Of a DNA stretch of 54,234 nucleotides, positions 11,039 through 19,142 are shown in pieces (position 1 is the stretch's first letter; every line of letters begins with the position of its first letter). This DNA comes from an uncultured Alsobacter sp. Its GTDB lineage: Bacteria > Pseudomonadota > Alphaproteobacteria > Rhizobiales > Beijerinckiaceae. Under the pieces are notes generated by a model that was not told where the DNA came from, did not search any database, and was given only the letters and a program-made list of their open reading frames with translations. The stretch lies in the NCBI RefSeq assembly GCF_945952055.1, contig NZ_CAMFHB010000042.1:1-54234 (forward strand), in the 5' to 3' direction. Position numbers and translations under genes: made by a program.

Positions 11039-12012
11039 AGCCGGATCCTCGGGTCGGCCCACACGAGCAGCAGGTCGGACAGGAAGGTGCCGATCACGGT
11101 CAGGACGCTCAGGATGAAGATGATCGAGGCGGCCAGGAACATGTCCTGGGATCGCACCGCGTTGAGCAGCAGCGGGCCCGTCGTCGGCAGGTTGAGCACC
11201 GTCGCGGTGATCTCCGTGCCCGAGACGAGGTGCGGCAGCGTGAAGCCGATCGTCGACAGCACCGGGGAGATCGCCACCCGCACCGGATATTTGAGGATCA
11301 GCTTCCACTCGGGAAGGCCCTTGGCCCGCGCGGTCTCGACATAGGCCTGGCTGAGTTCGTCCAGCAGCATTCCGCGCATCACGCGCATGGTCGCGGCCGT
11401 GCCGCCGAGCCCGATGATCAGGATCGCCAGCGACAGGTTCGACAGCATGTCGAGCACCCGCCCCACGGACCACGGCGCCAGCTCGTACTCCGGCGAAAAC
11501 AGCCCGGCCACGTTGCCGCCGAAATAGGTCGAGTTCACGTAGATCAGCAGGATCGCCATCAGGAAGTTGGGGATGGCCAGGCCGATGAACCCGACGAAGG
11601 TGAAGGTGTAGTCGAGGACGGAATACTGCCGGACGGCGGAATAGATCCCGATCGGCACGGCCAGCGCATAGACGAAGAGCGCGGTGGGGATGGTGATCGC
11701 CAGGGTCAGCGGCAACCGTTCCTCCAGGAGGTCGAGAACGGTGCGCTGGTACTGGAAGGAGATGCCGAAATTCCCCATCAGGAGGTTGCTGATCCAGCGC
11801 CAGTACTGCACGAGGAGATTGTCATCCAGCCCGAACTGGGCACGAAGCGCCTCCACCGCGTCCTGGGTGATCTGGTCGCCCCCGGACAGGGTCGCCAGGT
11901 ACGAGTTCACGAAGTCGCCCGGCGGCAGCTGGATGACCAGGAACGCGATGACGCTGATGATGAACACCGTTGCGACCATCTGGAGGGAGCGGTGCATCAG
12001 GTAGGCGAGCAT
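11035..12012 (-). CDS. Dipeptide/oligosaccharide ABC transporter permease (DppB type)
   Basis: A protein of 325 aa with an N-terminal membrane helix (residues 8-28, MVATVFIISVIAFLVIQL) followed by the family motif PPGDF. Five more helices follow, and the coupling motif is ETARAKGLPEWKLILKYP. It is the usual length for DppB/OppB. The start MLAYLMHRSLQMV at 12012 gives the standard N-terminus; an upstream in-frame start adds only an Arg/Pro-rich stretch. It lies 67 bp downstream of the binding-protein gene and overlaps the DppC-type gene. Confidence 0.92.
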   Translation of the reverse strand: MLAYLMHRSLQMVATVFIISVIAFLVIQLPPGDFVNSYLATLSGGDQITQDAVEALRAQFGLDDNLLVQYWRWISNLLMGNFGISFQYQRTVLDLLEERLPLTLAITIPTALFVYALAVPIGIYSAVRQYSVLDYTFTFVGFIGLAIPNFLMAILLIYVNSTYFGGNVAGLFSPEYELAPWSVGRVLDMLSNLSLAILIIGLGGTAATMRVMRGMLLDELSQAYVETARAKGLPEWKLILKYPVRVAISPVLSTIGFTLPHLVSGTEITATVLNLPTTGPLLLNAVRSQDMFLAASIIFILSVLTVIGTFLSDLLLVWADPRIRL

Positions 12013-12079
12013 GGGCGGACGTGGCCTCCTGGGCTGGCGAACGGGGCGGGCCGGCATGGCCCGCCCCCGCTGACTGCGG

Positions 12080-14053
12080 CTACTTGCGCTCGCCGGACCA
12101 GGCCCCGCCGGTGAAGTAGGTCTGCTCGACGTTGTAGTGGTGGTTGCCCAACCAGTCGAAGCTCGTGACGCCGTCCTCGGGATAGTTCACGTAGTTGGCG
12201 CCGAGGATGACGGGGATCGGCACTTCGCCGACATCGCCGATGTTCCACAGGTTGCGCGCGTTGAGCTGCATGATCTCCTTGCCGATGGCCAGACGCCTGG
12301 CTTCGTCCACGGTGATCTGCATCTCGTCGAACAGGTCCTGCACGCGCTTGACGTCTCCCGTCGGCGCCTCGCCGCGCTTGCCGCCGCTTTCGTACCACTG
12401 CGCGTAGGACATCCCCCACACGTTCCATCCGGTGGTGAGGTAGGGAACGTGCCACTCGGGCGAGTGCGGGAACATAGTGTCCGAGCACTTGTCGCCGATC
12501 CAGACGCCGAACTCCATGTCGTTGTTGTCGATCAGCGCCCGAACCTGCTCGCGTGCCACGGAGCGCACGTTCATGGTGATCCCGACCTCCCGCAAGAACT
12601 CGATCAGCAGTTCGCCGACGGCGACGCTGCCGGGATCGTCGACCGGGACGTCCAGGTTGAGCCGCAGCGGCTTGCCGTCCGGCCGCAGCCTGATCTTCTG
12701 GCTGTCGCGCTTGGTCAGGCCGATCTGGTCGAGCAACGCGTTGGCGCCCTTGGGATCGTACTGCGTATCCTGCTTCGCCAGCGTGTCGTCGCGCCAGCGC
12801 GACCCCGGGATCATCTGCAGCTGCGCGGGCTTTCCGTAGCCCAGGTAGATCGTGTCGATGATCATCTGCCGGTCGATGGCGATCGACAGCGCCTTCTTGA
12901 AGCGGATGTCGTTGAACAGCTTGCGCAGCTCGGGGTCCTTGGCCGTGTGGTTGAGCATGAAGGTGTGCTCGGCCGCGCGGCTGGTCTTCCACAACCTCGT
13001 CACGTAGTGACCCTTCGTCGCGTTCTCCTTGTAGAGCGGGAGGTTGGTGAAGGTCGTGTCGGTGTTGACCCAGTTCAATTCGCCCGCCGCGATCGCCGCA
13101 TCGCGGATCTCGGCGCTTTCGAAGTTGGTCAGGATGATGTCGTCGATGTAGGGCAGCTGGCGCCCGTCCGGATCGACCTTCCAGTAGTAGGGGTTCCGGT
13201 CGGCGACCAGCAGGTTCTGCCGCATCGGCTGCGCGAGGCGGAACGGCAGCAGCGTCGGCATGTCGGTGTTGAGGAAGGGCATCAGCCACTGCACGTTCGT
13301 GCGGTTGTTGATGAGGTCCACCCACGACGTGAAGCCGGCATCCGCCACGCGCTTCTTCAGCGCCGCCTCGTCCGTGAACGCCGGATGGAACTGCTCGAGG
13401 TAATGGCGCGGCAGCCAGCGCGGGATCGTGGCGCCCACGCCGTGGGCGAGCAGCGCCGGCAGGTTGGCGTGCGGCTCGGGAAAGGTCCACTCGACGGTGT
13501 GGTCGTCCACCAGCCGGAACGTCGGCACCGTGCCCTTGATGATGAACTGCGCCATGGGCGCCGGGCTGATCTGCTTGTTCAGGTTGATGTGGTTCCACCA
13601 GAACTCGAAGCCGCGGGCATCGAAGGGCGCGCCGTCCGACCAGCGGATGCCCTTGCGCAGCACCAGCGTGAAGGTGCGTCCGTTGTTCGAATAGGACCAG
13701 CTTTCCGCGAGGTTGGGCTGGATGGTGCCGCCATCGCGCGCGATGCGCAGGATGGGCTCCGGTCCCCAGGCGGAGCGCGCCTGGAAGCCTCGGTTCTGGA
13801 TGATGCCGGTCCGGATGTGGCCGCCATAGGTGCCCGTCGACGTCATCGGTTCGACGACCACCGGCGTCGGCGGCAGGCGCTTCTCGACCGGCGGCAGCTT
13901 GCCGTCGGCGACCAGCTTGGCGAGCGCCGGCGCTTCCTTGTACTTCGACTGTGCGGCGGCCTGGCGCACGGGCAGTCCCAGGGCCGCGACGGCGGCGCCG
14001 GCGCCCCCGAGTTGCAGGAACCGGCGGCGGGTCGACGTGGTGTGATCGATCAT
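12080..14053 (-). CDS. Family-5 ABC transporter substrate-binding protein (peptide/oligosaccharide type), Tat-exported
   Basis: A protein of 657 aa, longer than most DppA/OppA proteins (500-550). The N-terminus TSTRRRFLQLGGAGAAVAAL is a twin-arginine signal with probable cleavage near AAAQ at residue 35. Family features are LAESWSYSNNGRTFTLVLRK followed by WSDGAPFDARGFEFWW, and the later FKKALSIAIDRQ. Members bind di- or oligopeptides, nickel or oligosaccharides in the periplasm. Here the GH4 glycosidase upstream and the AraC regulator favour an oligosaccharide or glycoside, but this is inference. It is followed by the two permease genes in the same direction. Confidence 0.92.
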   Translation of the reverse strand: MIDHTTSTRRRFLQLGGAGAAVAALGLPVRQAAAQSKYKEAPALAKLVADGKLPPVEKRLPPTPVVVEPMTSTGTYGGHIRTGIIQNRGFQARSAWGPEPILRIARDGGTIQPNLAESWSYSNNGRTFTLVLRKGIRWSDGAPFDARGFEFWWNHINLNKQISPAPMAQFIIKGTVPTFRLVDDHTVEWTFPEPHANLPALLAHGVGATIPRWLPRHYLEQFHPAFTDEAALKKRVADAGFTSWVDLINNRTNVQWLMPFLNTDMPTLLPFRLAQPMRQNLLVADRNPYYWKVDPDGRQLPYIDDIILTNFESAEIRDAAIAAGELNWVNTDTTFTNLPLYKENATKGHYVTRLWKTSRAAEHTFMLNHTAKDPELRKLFNDIRFKKALSIAIDRQMIIDTIYLGYGKPAQLQMIPGSRWRDDTLAKQDTQYDPKGANALLDQIGLTKRDSQKIRLRPDGKPLRLNLDVPVDDPGSVAVGELLIEFLREVGITMNVRSVAREQVRALIDNNDMEFGVWIGDKCSDTMFPHSPEWHVPYLTTGWNVWGMSYAQWYESGGKRGEAPTGDVKRVQDLFDEMQITVDEARRLAIGKEIMQLNARNLWNIGDVGEVPIPVILGANYVNYPEDGVTSFDWLGNHHYNVEQTYFTGGAWSGERK

Positions 14054-14148
14054 GGCGTTTCCCTCCTTGCAGCGTGTTGCGCGTTCGACGTCACCGGGGT
14101 CCTGTCCCTTGTCGGGATCTGCCGTGGCCCCGTCCTGCTTCCCTGCCC

Positions 14149-14165
14149 CGCCGCTCGCTGCGGCG
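14149..14165 (-). other. Stem-loop between the GH4 and binding-protein genes
   Basis: Within the 130-bp gap 14054-14183, CGCCGC pairs with GCGGCG around a 5-nt loop. It has no T-run. A hairpin here could adjust the ratio of binding protein to glycosidase by processing or attenuation. I see no clear promoter in this gap. Confidence 0.35.
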
Positions 14166-14183
14166 AGGCCCGAACCCGAGCCC

Positions 14184-15590
14184 TCAGGCGCCTGCCCGCA
14201 CCGAGCCGACGTTTCCGTGCCAATGCTGCGGAACCGCCTCGCGCTCGGCCTCGAGCAGTTCCTCGATCAGCGCCTCCGTGTCGGCGATCGAGTTGGTCAG
14301 CGGATCGACCAGCAAAGCGCGCCGCAGGAGGTCCTTGTCGCCGGTGACGACGGCCTCGGCGGTCAGCTCGTGCGTATCGAGGACGATGTCCTGAAGCGCC
14401 CGGAGGCCGCGCGGCATGTCGCCGACCGGACGGGGCCTCGGCCCATCCATGTCGATGTCGCAAAGCAGCTCGAGAAACGCGTCGGCCGGAAGGTTGGGGA
14501 CGGCCGTGCCGTTCGTCGTGTTGACGTAGAAGGGCTTGCCCAAGCCTCCCACCATGTTCTCAATGATGTCGGTGGCGTGGTCGGGCCCGAAGTCCGTCAT
14601 GTACCTTGTGATCGGCCACTCACCGGAGATGTACCGGTCGATGCCGTCCCACATCTCGCGATGACGCTCGTACCGCGCTTCCGTCTCCCACAGCGACAGT
14701 TCCGGAATGGCGTCCGGGACCACGCCATGGCCCTGCCAGAAGCGGAGATACTCCTTGGTGTGCGCCACGCAGGCCGGCACCTTGCCGAACAGGCGGTAGA
14801 GTTCGTAGCCGATCGCGTCGTTGTGGATGGCCTTGGCGCCCGTGTCGCCGCCGTCGGTTTCGGTCGCCGCCTTGCGGCGGATGGCCTCGGCGATGTCCGG
14901 CAGGACGTCGCGGCCGTCATAGGTGGCCGAGAGGACCCAGGTGAAGTGGTTGACGCCGGCGATGCGCAGGTCGAAGCGCGCGTCCCGCTCCCGATCGAGC
15001 GGCTCGTCGATGCCGACGATGCCGGCGCGCTCGGCATAGAGACGCTTCACGTGGGGCATGTGCAGGCTGTCGCACAACGCGAAGCTCTTCAGCTCCGGCG
15101 CGTAGCGACGCAGCGCCATGCCGTTCACGGTCGACGGGTTGATGTAGTTGATGACCCAGGCGTCCGGGCACAGCTCCTGGATGTCGCGGGCGCAATCGAG
15201 AATCACCGGCAGTTCGCGCAGGGCCCTGAACACGCCGCCCGGGCCGATGGTGTCCCCCGAGCACATGCGGATGCCGTACTTGGCCGAGATCTGCGTGTCG
15301 AGGCCGCGATAGCGGACGGTGTCCTTGGCGAAACTCAGCACGACGAAGTCGCTGGACGCCAGGACGTCGCGGCGCTCGAGGCTGGCCTCCACCCGCAGCT
15401 TGACGCCGTTGGCCTCGACGACCATCCGCGCCAGCTTCTCCAGCCGGGCGAGCCGCTTGGGGTCGGTGTCGACAAGCGCCAGCGTGCCGTTGTTGAGATG
15501 GGGTGAATGGACCATCTGCCAGATCGCCTGCCTGCCGAAGAACAGGCTGCCGGCACCGATGATGGTGACCTTGGGACCGACCATGGCCAT
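14184..15590 (-). CDS. Glycoside hydrolase family 4 protein (NAD- and metal-dependent alpha-glycosidase/galacturonidase type)
   Basis: A protein of 468 aa. It opens with a Rossmann fold (VTIIGAGSLFFGRQ, residues 8-21). The GH4 metal ligands are visible as C173 in ALCDSLH and H215 in AGVNHFTWVL. The central NPSTVNGMALRRY is also family-typical. GH4 enzymes cleave glycosides by transient oxidation at C3 using bound NAD and Mn(II); members act on alpha-glucosides, alpha-galactosides, 6-phospho-glucosides and alpha-galacturonides. No phosphotransferase genes are present, so a non-phosphorylated substrate is likely. The start at 15590 has a GGAGG box 7 nt upstream. It is the first gene of the operon, divergent from an AraC regulator. 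Confidence 0.88.
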   Translation of the reverse strand: MAMVGPKVTIIGAGSLFFGRQAIWQMVHSPHLNNGTLALVDTDPKRLARLEKLARMVVEANGVKLRVEASLERRDVLASSDFVVLSFAKDTVRYRGLDTQISAKYGIRMCSGDTIGPGGVFRALRELPVILDCARDIQELCPDAWVINYINPSTVNGMALRRYAPELKSFALCDSLHMPHVKRLYAERAGIVGIDEPLDRERDARFDLRIAGVNHFTWVLSATYDGRDVLPDIAEAIRRKAATETDGGDTGAKAIHNDAIGYELYRLFGKVPACVAHTKEYLRFWQGHGVVPDAIPELSLWETEARYERHREMWDGIDRYISGEWPITRYMTDFGPDHATDIIENMVGGLGKPFYVNTTNGTAVPNLPADAFLELLCDIDMDGPRPRPVGDMPRGLRALQDIVLDTHELTAEAVVTGDKDLLRRALLVDPLTNSIADTEALIEELLEAEREAVPQHWHGNVGSVRAGA

Positions 15591-15715
15591 CGTGCGTCCT
15601 CCCTTGGTGCGGCTGTCCACCCTTGACCGGGGCGCCGCTTGAAATCGAACGTGCCGTCAAAATAATCGCATTCCACACGGCTGGCGTTTCGTTTCGGGAG
15701 GTGAGAAAGTCGAAC
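15591..15715. promoter_or_regulatory. Divergent promoter region between the GH4 operon and the AraC regulator
   Basis: The 125-bp gap separates two outward-facing genes and is clearly more A+T-rich between 15640 and 15670 than its surroundings. AraC-family activators usually bind such shared regions. I could not define -35/-10 boxes with confidence. A degenerate match to the TetR-type operator family seen further right (11 of 14 positions compared with the site at 24785) lies at 15646-15659 but has a poor right arm. Confidence 0.5.
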
Positions 15716-16585
15716 ATGGAGATCTTCGAGCTGCACCGCCAGCCCGACGTCGTGCTGCCCGAACTGCAGAGCCTGGGCTGGTGCCACACGCTGCGGCCGC
15801 TGTTCGGCGGGCCGCGGACCGACGGCCGAATCGCCTTCGAGGTGGGCTATCTGGCCAGCGGCAGCATCGAGTGGCTGACGCCCGCCGGGCTGGAGGAAGC
15901 CGGCCCGGGCTCCGTGCTCATCGACAAGCCCGGCGACTGGCAGGGCGGCGTCAGCGCCATCGTCCATCCCTGCGAGCGCTACTGGATCCGCTTCAACTTT
16001 CCGCCCGTGGCCGCGCTGCCGGGATTGAAGGAGACCACGGTGACGCGGCTGGCGGCCATGTTCGCGGACATGACGGTCCGGCACTTCCCAGCCTCGCAGG
16101 AGTTGCGGAGCCACTTCGACCGCCTGCTGCACGAGCAGCGCACCCCGGGCCAGTTCGCCGAGGAGATTGCCAGGGCCTGTTTCCACCAGATCCTGTACTG
16201 CGTGGCGCTCGACTACGAGCGCGGCCGCTCCGTGCAGTACAGCGATCCGGTGCAGCGCTCGATCCGCTTCATGGGGCGCCGGTTGGACCGCGACTGCGCG
16301 GTCGACGAGGCGGCGCGCGCCGTCGGCCTCAGCGTTGGCTATTTCCACGACCTGTTTCTCAAGGAAGTCGGCGTGACGCCGGCGCGATTTCACACGCGGG
16401 CCCGCGTCGCGCTCGCCAAGCGCAAGCTCATCGACAGCGACGAGACCGTGACCGACATCGCGATCGGCCTGGGCTATTCGTCCAGCCAGTACTTCGCCAC
16501 CACGTTCAAGCGAATAGTCGGCCTCACGCCCAGCGACTACCGCCGCCTGCGCGACGAGCATCTGGGGCCACGCCCGGCGCGATGA
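15716..16585 (+). CDS. AraC-family transcriptional regulator of the glycoside operon
   Basis: A protein of 289 aa from the ATG at 15716 (MEIFELHRQPDVVLPEL). A GGGAGGTGA box lies about 11 nt upstream; a longer form from 15623 is possible but lacks a ribosome binding site. Residues 10-130 form a cupin-like sensor domain (GYLASGSIEWLTPAG). The C-terminal 100 residues hold the two AraC helix-turn-helix units: AVDEAARAVGLSVGYFHDLF, then TVTDIAIGLGYSSSQYFATT followed by FKRIVGLTPSDYRR. AraC proteins of this type usually activate sugar-use operons on binding the sugar. Its divergent placement from the GH4 gene makes that operon the likely target. Confidence 0.9.
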   Translation: MEIFELHRQPDVVLPELQSLGWCHTLRPLFGGPRTDGRIAFEVGYLASGSIEWLTPAGLEEAGPGSVLIDKPGDWQGGVSAIVHPCERYWIRFNFPPVAALPGLKETTVTRLAAMFADMTVRHFPASQELRSHFDRLLHEQRTPGQFAEEIARACFHQILYCVALDYERGRSVQYSDPVQRSIRFMGRRLDRDCAVDEAARAVGLSVGYFHDLFLKEVGVTPARFHTRARVALAKRKLIDSDETVTDIAIGLGYSSSQYFATTFKRIVGLTPSDYRRLRDEHLGPRPAR

Positions 16586-16593
16586 GGGGGACA

Positions 16594-16612
16594 GGCCGAC
16601 GAACCCTCGGCC
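16594..16612. terminator. Candidate bidirectional terminator hairpin between convergent genes
   Basis: GGCCGA pairs with TCGGCC around a 7-nt loop, in the 55-bp gap between the AraC gene and the convergent shikimate-dehydrogenase-like gene. There is no T-run, so termination would need Rho or be partial. Confidence 0.4.
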
Positions 16613-16640
16613 CCACCGCGTCGCCGCCTCCCGCGACACG

Positions 16641-17471
16641 TCAACCGAGGGTGGCGAGTTTGCGCAGCGTGTCGGGCGATGCGACCGGGAGCCCGAAGAA
16701 TTCCAGGTAGGCCGGGATCTGCTCGAAGAGCATGTCGGTGCCGACCTGATATTGGCAGCCGCGGGCGCGGGCTGCAGCCAGGAAGGGCGTGATCTGCGCC
16801 TTGAGCACCACCTCTCCCACGAAGCTGGAGGCGGCGATGCGGGTCACGTCGAGGGGAAGCGGGTCGCCGTCGTTCATGCCCAGCGGGCTGGCGTTGACGA
16901 CGATGTCGCGACCAGCCGGATCGCGGTCGCCGACGACGACGGCGAGCGTCGGATAGTGGCGCGTCAGCCGGGCGGCCAGGACGTCCATGGCCGACTGGTC
17001 CGGATCGTAGAGGGCGATGGATCCGACGCCCGCCGCGGCCAGGGAGGCGGCGATCGCCGACCCGACGCCGCCCGCGCCGACCACGAGCGCATGCGCTCCC
17101 CGGATCGTCCGGTTCTTGGACGTCACGCCGCGCACGAAGCCCTCGCCGTCGAACTGCTCACCCGTGGTGGTGCCGTCGGCCTCGAAGCGGATGGCGTTGC
17201 AGGCGCCCGCGATCTGGGCCGCGACCGAGACATGGTCGACGAGGTCCACCGCGGCGCGCTTGTGCGGCATCGTGATCAGGGCGCCGCGAATGTTGCGCAG
17301 CCGCTTCAGCGCCGCCAGCACCGGCTCGAAATCGTCCTGCTGCACCGCCATCGGGACCACGACCGCGTTGCATCCGACGCTGGCGAACCAGGGATTGTAG
17401 ATCCCCGGCGATTTGAAGGTCGTCGTCGGATAGCCGACATGGGCGATCAGGAGCGTGTTGCCGTCGATCAT
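16641..17471 (-). CDS. Shikimate-dehydrogenase-like NAD(P)-dependent oxidoreductase with altered substrate pocket
   Basis: A protein of 276 aa with the shikimate dehydrogenase fold. The N-terminal substrate domain has the catalytic Lys K71 in ITMPHKRAAVD, N92 in ACNAI and the catalytic Asp D108 in EQFDGEGFVRG. The NAD(P) domain begins with VVGAGGVGSAI (residues 130-140). The substrate motif, in AroE the two serines of HSxSP, reads GYPTTTFKSPGIYN here: by eye the first Ser is F19 and only S21 remains. That makes true shikimate doubtful. It follows a GntR gene by 68 bp on the same strand and faces away from an ABC transporter and dehydroquinase-like gene, so a catabolic role on a quinate/shikimate-like acid is more likely than aromatic biosynthesis. 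Confidence 0.82.
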   Translation of the reverse strand: MIDGNTLLIAHVGYPTTTFKSPGIYNPWFASVGCNAVVVPMAVQQDDFEPVLAALKRLRNIRGALITMPHKRAAVDLVDHVSVAAQIAGACNAIRFEADGTTTGEQFDGEGFVRGVTSKNRTIRGAHALVVGAGGVGSAIAASLAAAGVGSIALYDPDQSAMDVLAARLTRHYPTLAVVVGDRDPAGRDIVVNASPLGMNDGDPLPLDVTRIAASSFVGEVVLKAQITPFLAAARARGCQYQVGTDMLFEQIPAYLEFFGLPVASPDTLRKLATLG

Positions 17472-17539
17472 TGGGTACGCCTTGTCGGGCGCGGAGCGTC
17501 GCGCCGCGCTCGGGGGGCGAGCCGCACCCCGGGGATGTC

Positions 17540-18331
17540 TCACACGTCCGTCATCGCCGCTTTCCGCGATGCGCGCCGCCGGGGCACGTCGGCCGCCGGC
17601 TGGCCGGCGGCCTTCGCCGCGCCAACACGCCCCTGACCCGCGGCCCAGCTCGGCACGGTGCCATCCAGCGCCATGTCCAGGCAGCTGTTGATGTGCACCT
17701 CGAGGATGGCGGAAGCCCGCGCCGCGTCGCGCGACAGCGCGCAGTCGAGAAGCTTGGCGTGCTCCTTCACCGACACGTCACCCCTGAACGTCACGGCGAT
17801 GGTCAGGTAGCGCAGGTAGCGATCGTGCACCTGGCCATAGGTCTCCATCAGCACGCGGGAGCCGCAGGCCGAGATCATGGCCCGGTGGAAGTCGCTGTCG
17901 CATTGCCGCAGCAGCGCGAGATCGACGTCCGTGCCTTTCAGCATACGGTGCTCGAGCACCGAGAGCTTGTGGTGGGCGGCCACGACGCGGGCCTCCCAGT
18001 CGAGGTCGCCGGCGGAGAAAGACAGGGACATGGCATGGCTCTCGAGCAGGAGCCGCAACGCCGCCACCTCCCGAAACTCAGTGGGCGAGGCCGGCGCCAC
18101 CTCGAAGCCGCGCTGGCCCTCGGCGACGACCAGTCCCTCGGACGACAGCCGGTTCAGGAGCTCACGGATCGTCCCGACGCTGGCGCCGTAGCGCCGGCTC
18201 GCGTTGTCGAGGCGCAAGCGCTCACCCGGCGCGAGCTCGCCGAACAGGATGTCGTTCCGAATGCGGTTGTAGACGACCTCGCCGACGGTCTCTCCCGGAC
18301 CGCGGTCGTGATCGTTGTGATGATCCGTCAT
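17540..18331 (-). CDS. GntR-family transcriptional regulator (FadR/FCD subfamily)
   Basis: A protein of 263 aa. Residues 12-80 form the winged helix (VGEVVYNRIRNDILFGELAP, then LRLDNASRRYGASVGTIREL). Residues 95-230 form the all-helical FCD ligand domain, with the metal-ligand-type histidine in DSDFHRAMISACGS and another in VKEHAKLLDC. FCD regulators commonly sense organic acids or sugar acids. The gene is divergent from the polar-amino-acid-type ABC transporter operon and is followed by the shikimate-dehydrogenase-like gene, so it probably controls both directions. The C-terminal 35 residues are a basic, Ala/Pro-rich tail. Confidence 0.9.
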   Translation of the reverse strand: MTDHHNDHDRGPGETVGEVVYNRIRNDILFGELAPGERLRLDNASRRYGASVGTIRELLNRLSSEGLVVAEGQRGFEVAPASPTEFREVAALRLLLESHAMSLSFSAGDLDWEARVVAAHHKLSVLEHRMLKGTDVDLALLRQCDSDFHRAMISACGSRVLMETYGQVHDRYLRYLTIAVTFRGDVSVKEHAKLLDCALSRDAARASAILEVHINSCLDMALDGTVPSWAAGQGRVGAAKAAGQPAADVPRRRASRKAAMTDV

Positions 18332-18345
18332 GATTCCATTTCACC

Positions 18346-18411
18346 ATCATCCAGCGCACAAGGCAATGCACGCCATATTGCAAAACGTTGGATGATCGCC
18401 TATTCGTCCAA
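18346..18411. promoter_or_regulatory. Operator/promoter candidate for the GntR regulator: three TGGAYGA half-sites
   Basis: Three copies of the same half-site are present: ATCATCCA at 18346-18353 (reverse), TTGGATGA at 18388-18395 and TCGTCCAA at 18404-18411 (reverse). The last two form a near-perfect 8+8 bp inverted repeat with an 8-bp spacer. A possible promoter toward the transporter has -35 TTGCAA at 18378-18383 and -10 TATTCG at 18401-18406, 17 bp apart, so the inverted repeat would cover the promoter. This fits repression by the adjacent GntR protein. Binding is inferred, not shown. Confidence 0.5.
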
Positions 18412-18463
18412 TGGTCGACGCTAAGTACGACACTCTCCGACAAGTCGGCTCCCGAGGAAACGC

Positions 18464-19132
18464 TTGAACTACACGCTCGATTTCGGACCGGTGATCAGCG
18501 GGCTGCCCGACCTCCTGAAGGGGTGCGCGGGAACGCTGTTCCTCGCGGTCACGGGCATGACGCTCGCGCTGGCGATCGGAATCGGCGGGGTCGTCCTGCG
18601 CGACTCCAATGTCAAGGCGCTGCGGATCCTCGTGATCTCGTTCGTCGAGCTGATCCGGAACACGCCCTTCCTGGTTCAGATCTACTTCGTGTTCTTCGCC
18701 CTGCCGCTGGTAGGGATCCGCCTCAGCCCGACGCCCACCGCCATCGTCGCCCTTGGCCTGAACGGCGGCGCCTACGCGATCGAGATCATCCGCGGCGGCG
18801 TCCAGTCGATCCACAAGGGCCAGATAGAGGCGGGGCTGGCGCTCGGCCTGCACAAGACGGACGTGTTCAGATTCATCGTGCTGCGGCCGGCACTGCGCGC
18901 GGTGTACCCCTCGCTGACCGGCCAGTTCATCATGCTGACGCTCACGACGAGCATCGCGTCCGCGATCGCGGCCTACGAACTCACCTCCGTGGCCAAGCTG
19001 ATCGAGAACGAGTCGTTTCGCAGCTTCGAGGTCTACGGAACGATCACGCTGCTCTACCTGGCGATGTCGTGGATCATCATGAAGGCCTTCGCCGTCCTCT
19101 CCATGCGCTACTTCAGCTACCCGGTGAAGTAG
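18464..19132 (+). CDS. Polar-amino-acid-type ABC transporter permease (HisM/HisQ family), TTG start
   Basis: A protein of 222 aa with about five membrane helices. The permease coupling motif is GQIEAGLALGLHKTDVFRF, and the HisM-family signature ELIRNTPFLVQIYFVFF lies near residue 60. The start is a TTG at 18464 preceded by GAGGAAA at 18454-18460; no ATG or GTG gives the family N-terminus. With the second permease it forms a heterodimeric channel. It is the first gene of an operon (permease, permease, binding protein, ATPase, dehydroquinase-like). Confidence 0.9.
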   Translation: MNYTLDFGPVISGLPDLLKGCAGTLFLAVTGMTLALAIGIGGVVLRDSNVKALRILVISFVELIRNTPFLVQIYFVFFALPLVGIRLSPTPTAIVALGLNGGAYAIEIIRGGVQSIHKGQIEAGLALGLHKTDVFRFIVLRPALRAVYPSLTGQFIMLTLTTSIASAIAAYELTSVAKLIENESFRSFEVYGTITLLYLAMSWIIMKAFAVLSMRYFSYPVK

Positions 19133-19142
19133 GAGCGGACGA

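Noticed and set aside
14052-15506. A long plus-strand open frame opposite the GH4 gene
   Set aside because: It is antisense to a well-supported GH4 gene, has no recognisable domain and has a biased Arg/Val/Gly composition typical of GC-rich shadows.
15646-15659. An eighth TetR-type operator upstream of the AraC/GH4 genes
   Set aside because: The left half matches site 3, but the right arm reads CGTCA instead of GTTCA, and the adjacent genes belong to a different functional locus with their own regulator. Probably coincidence.
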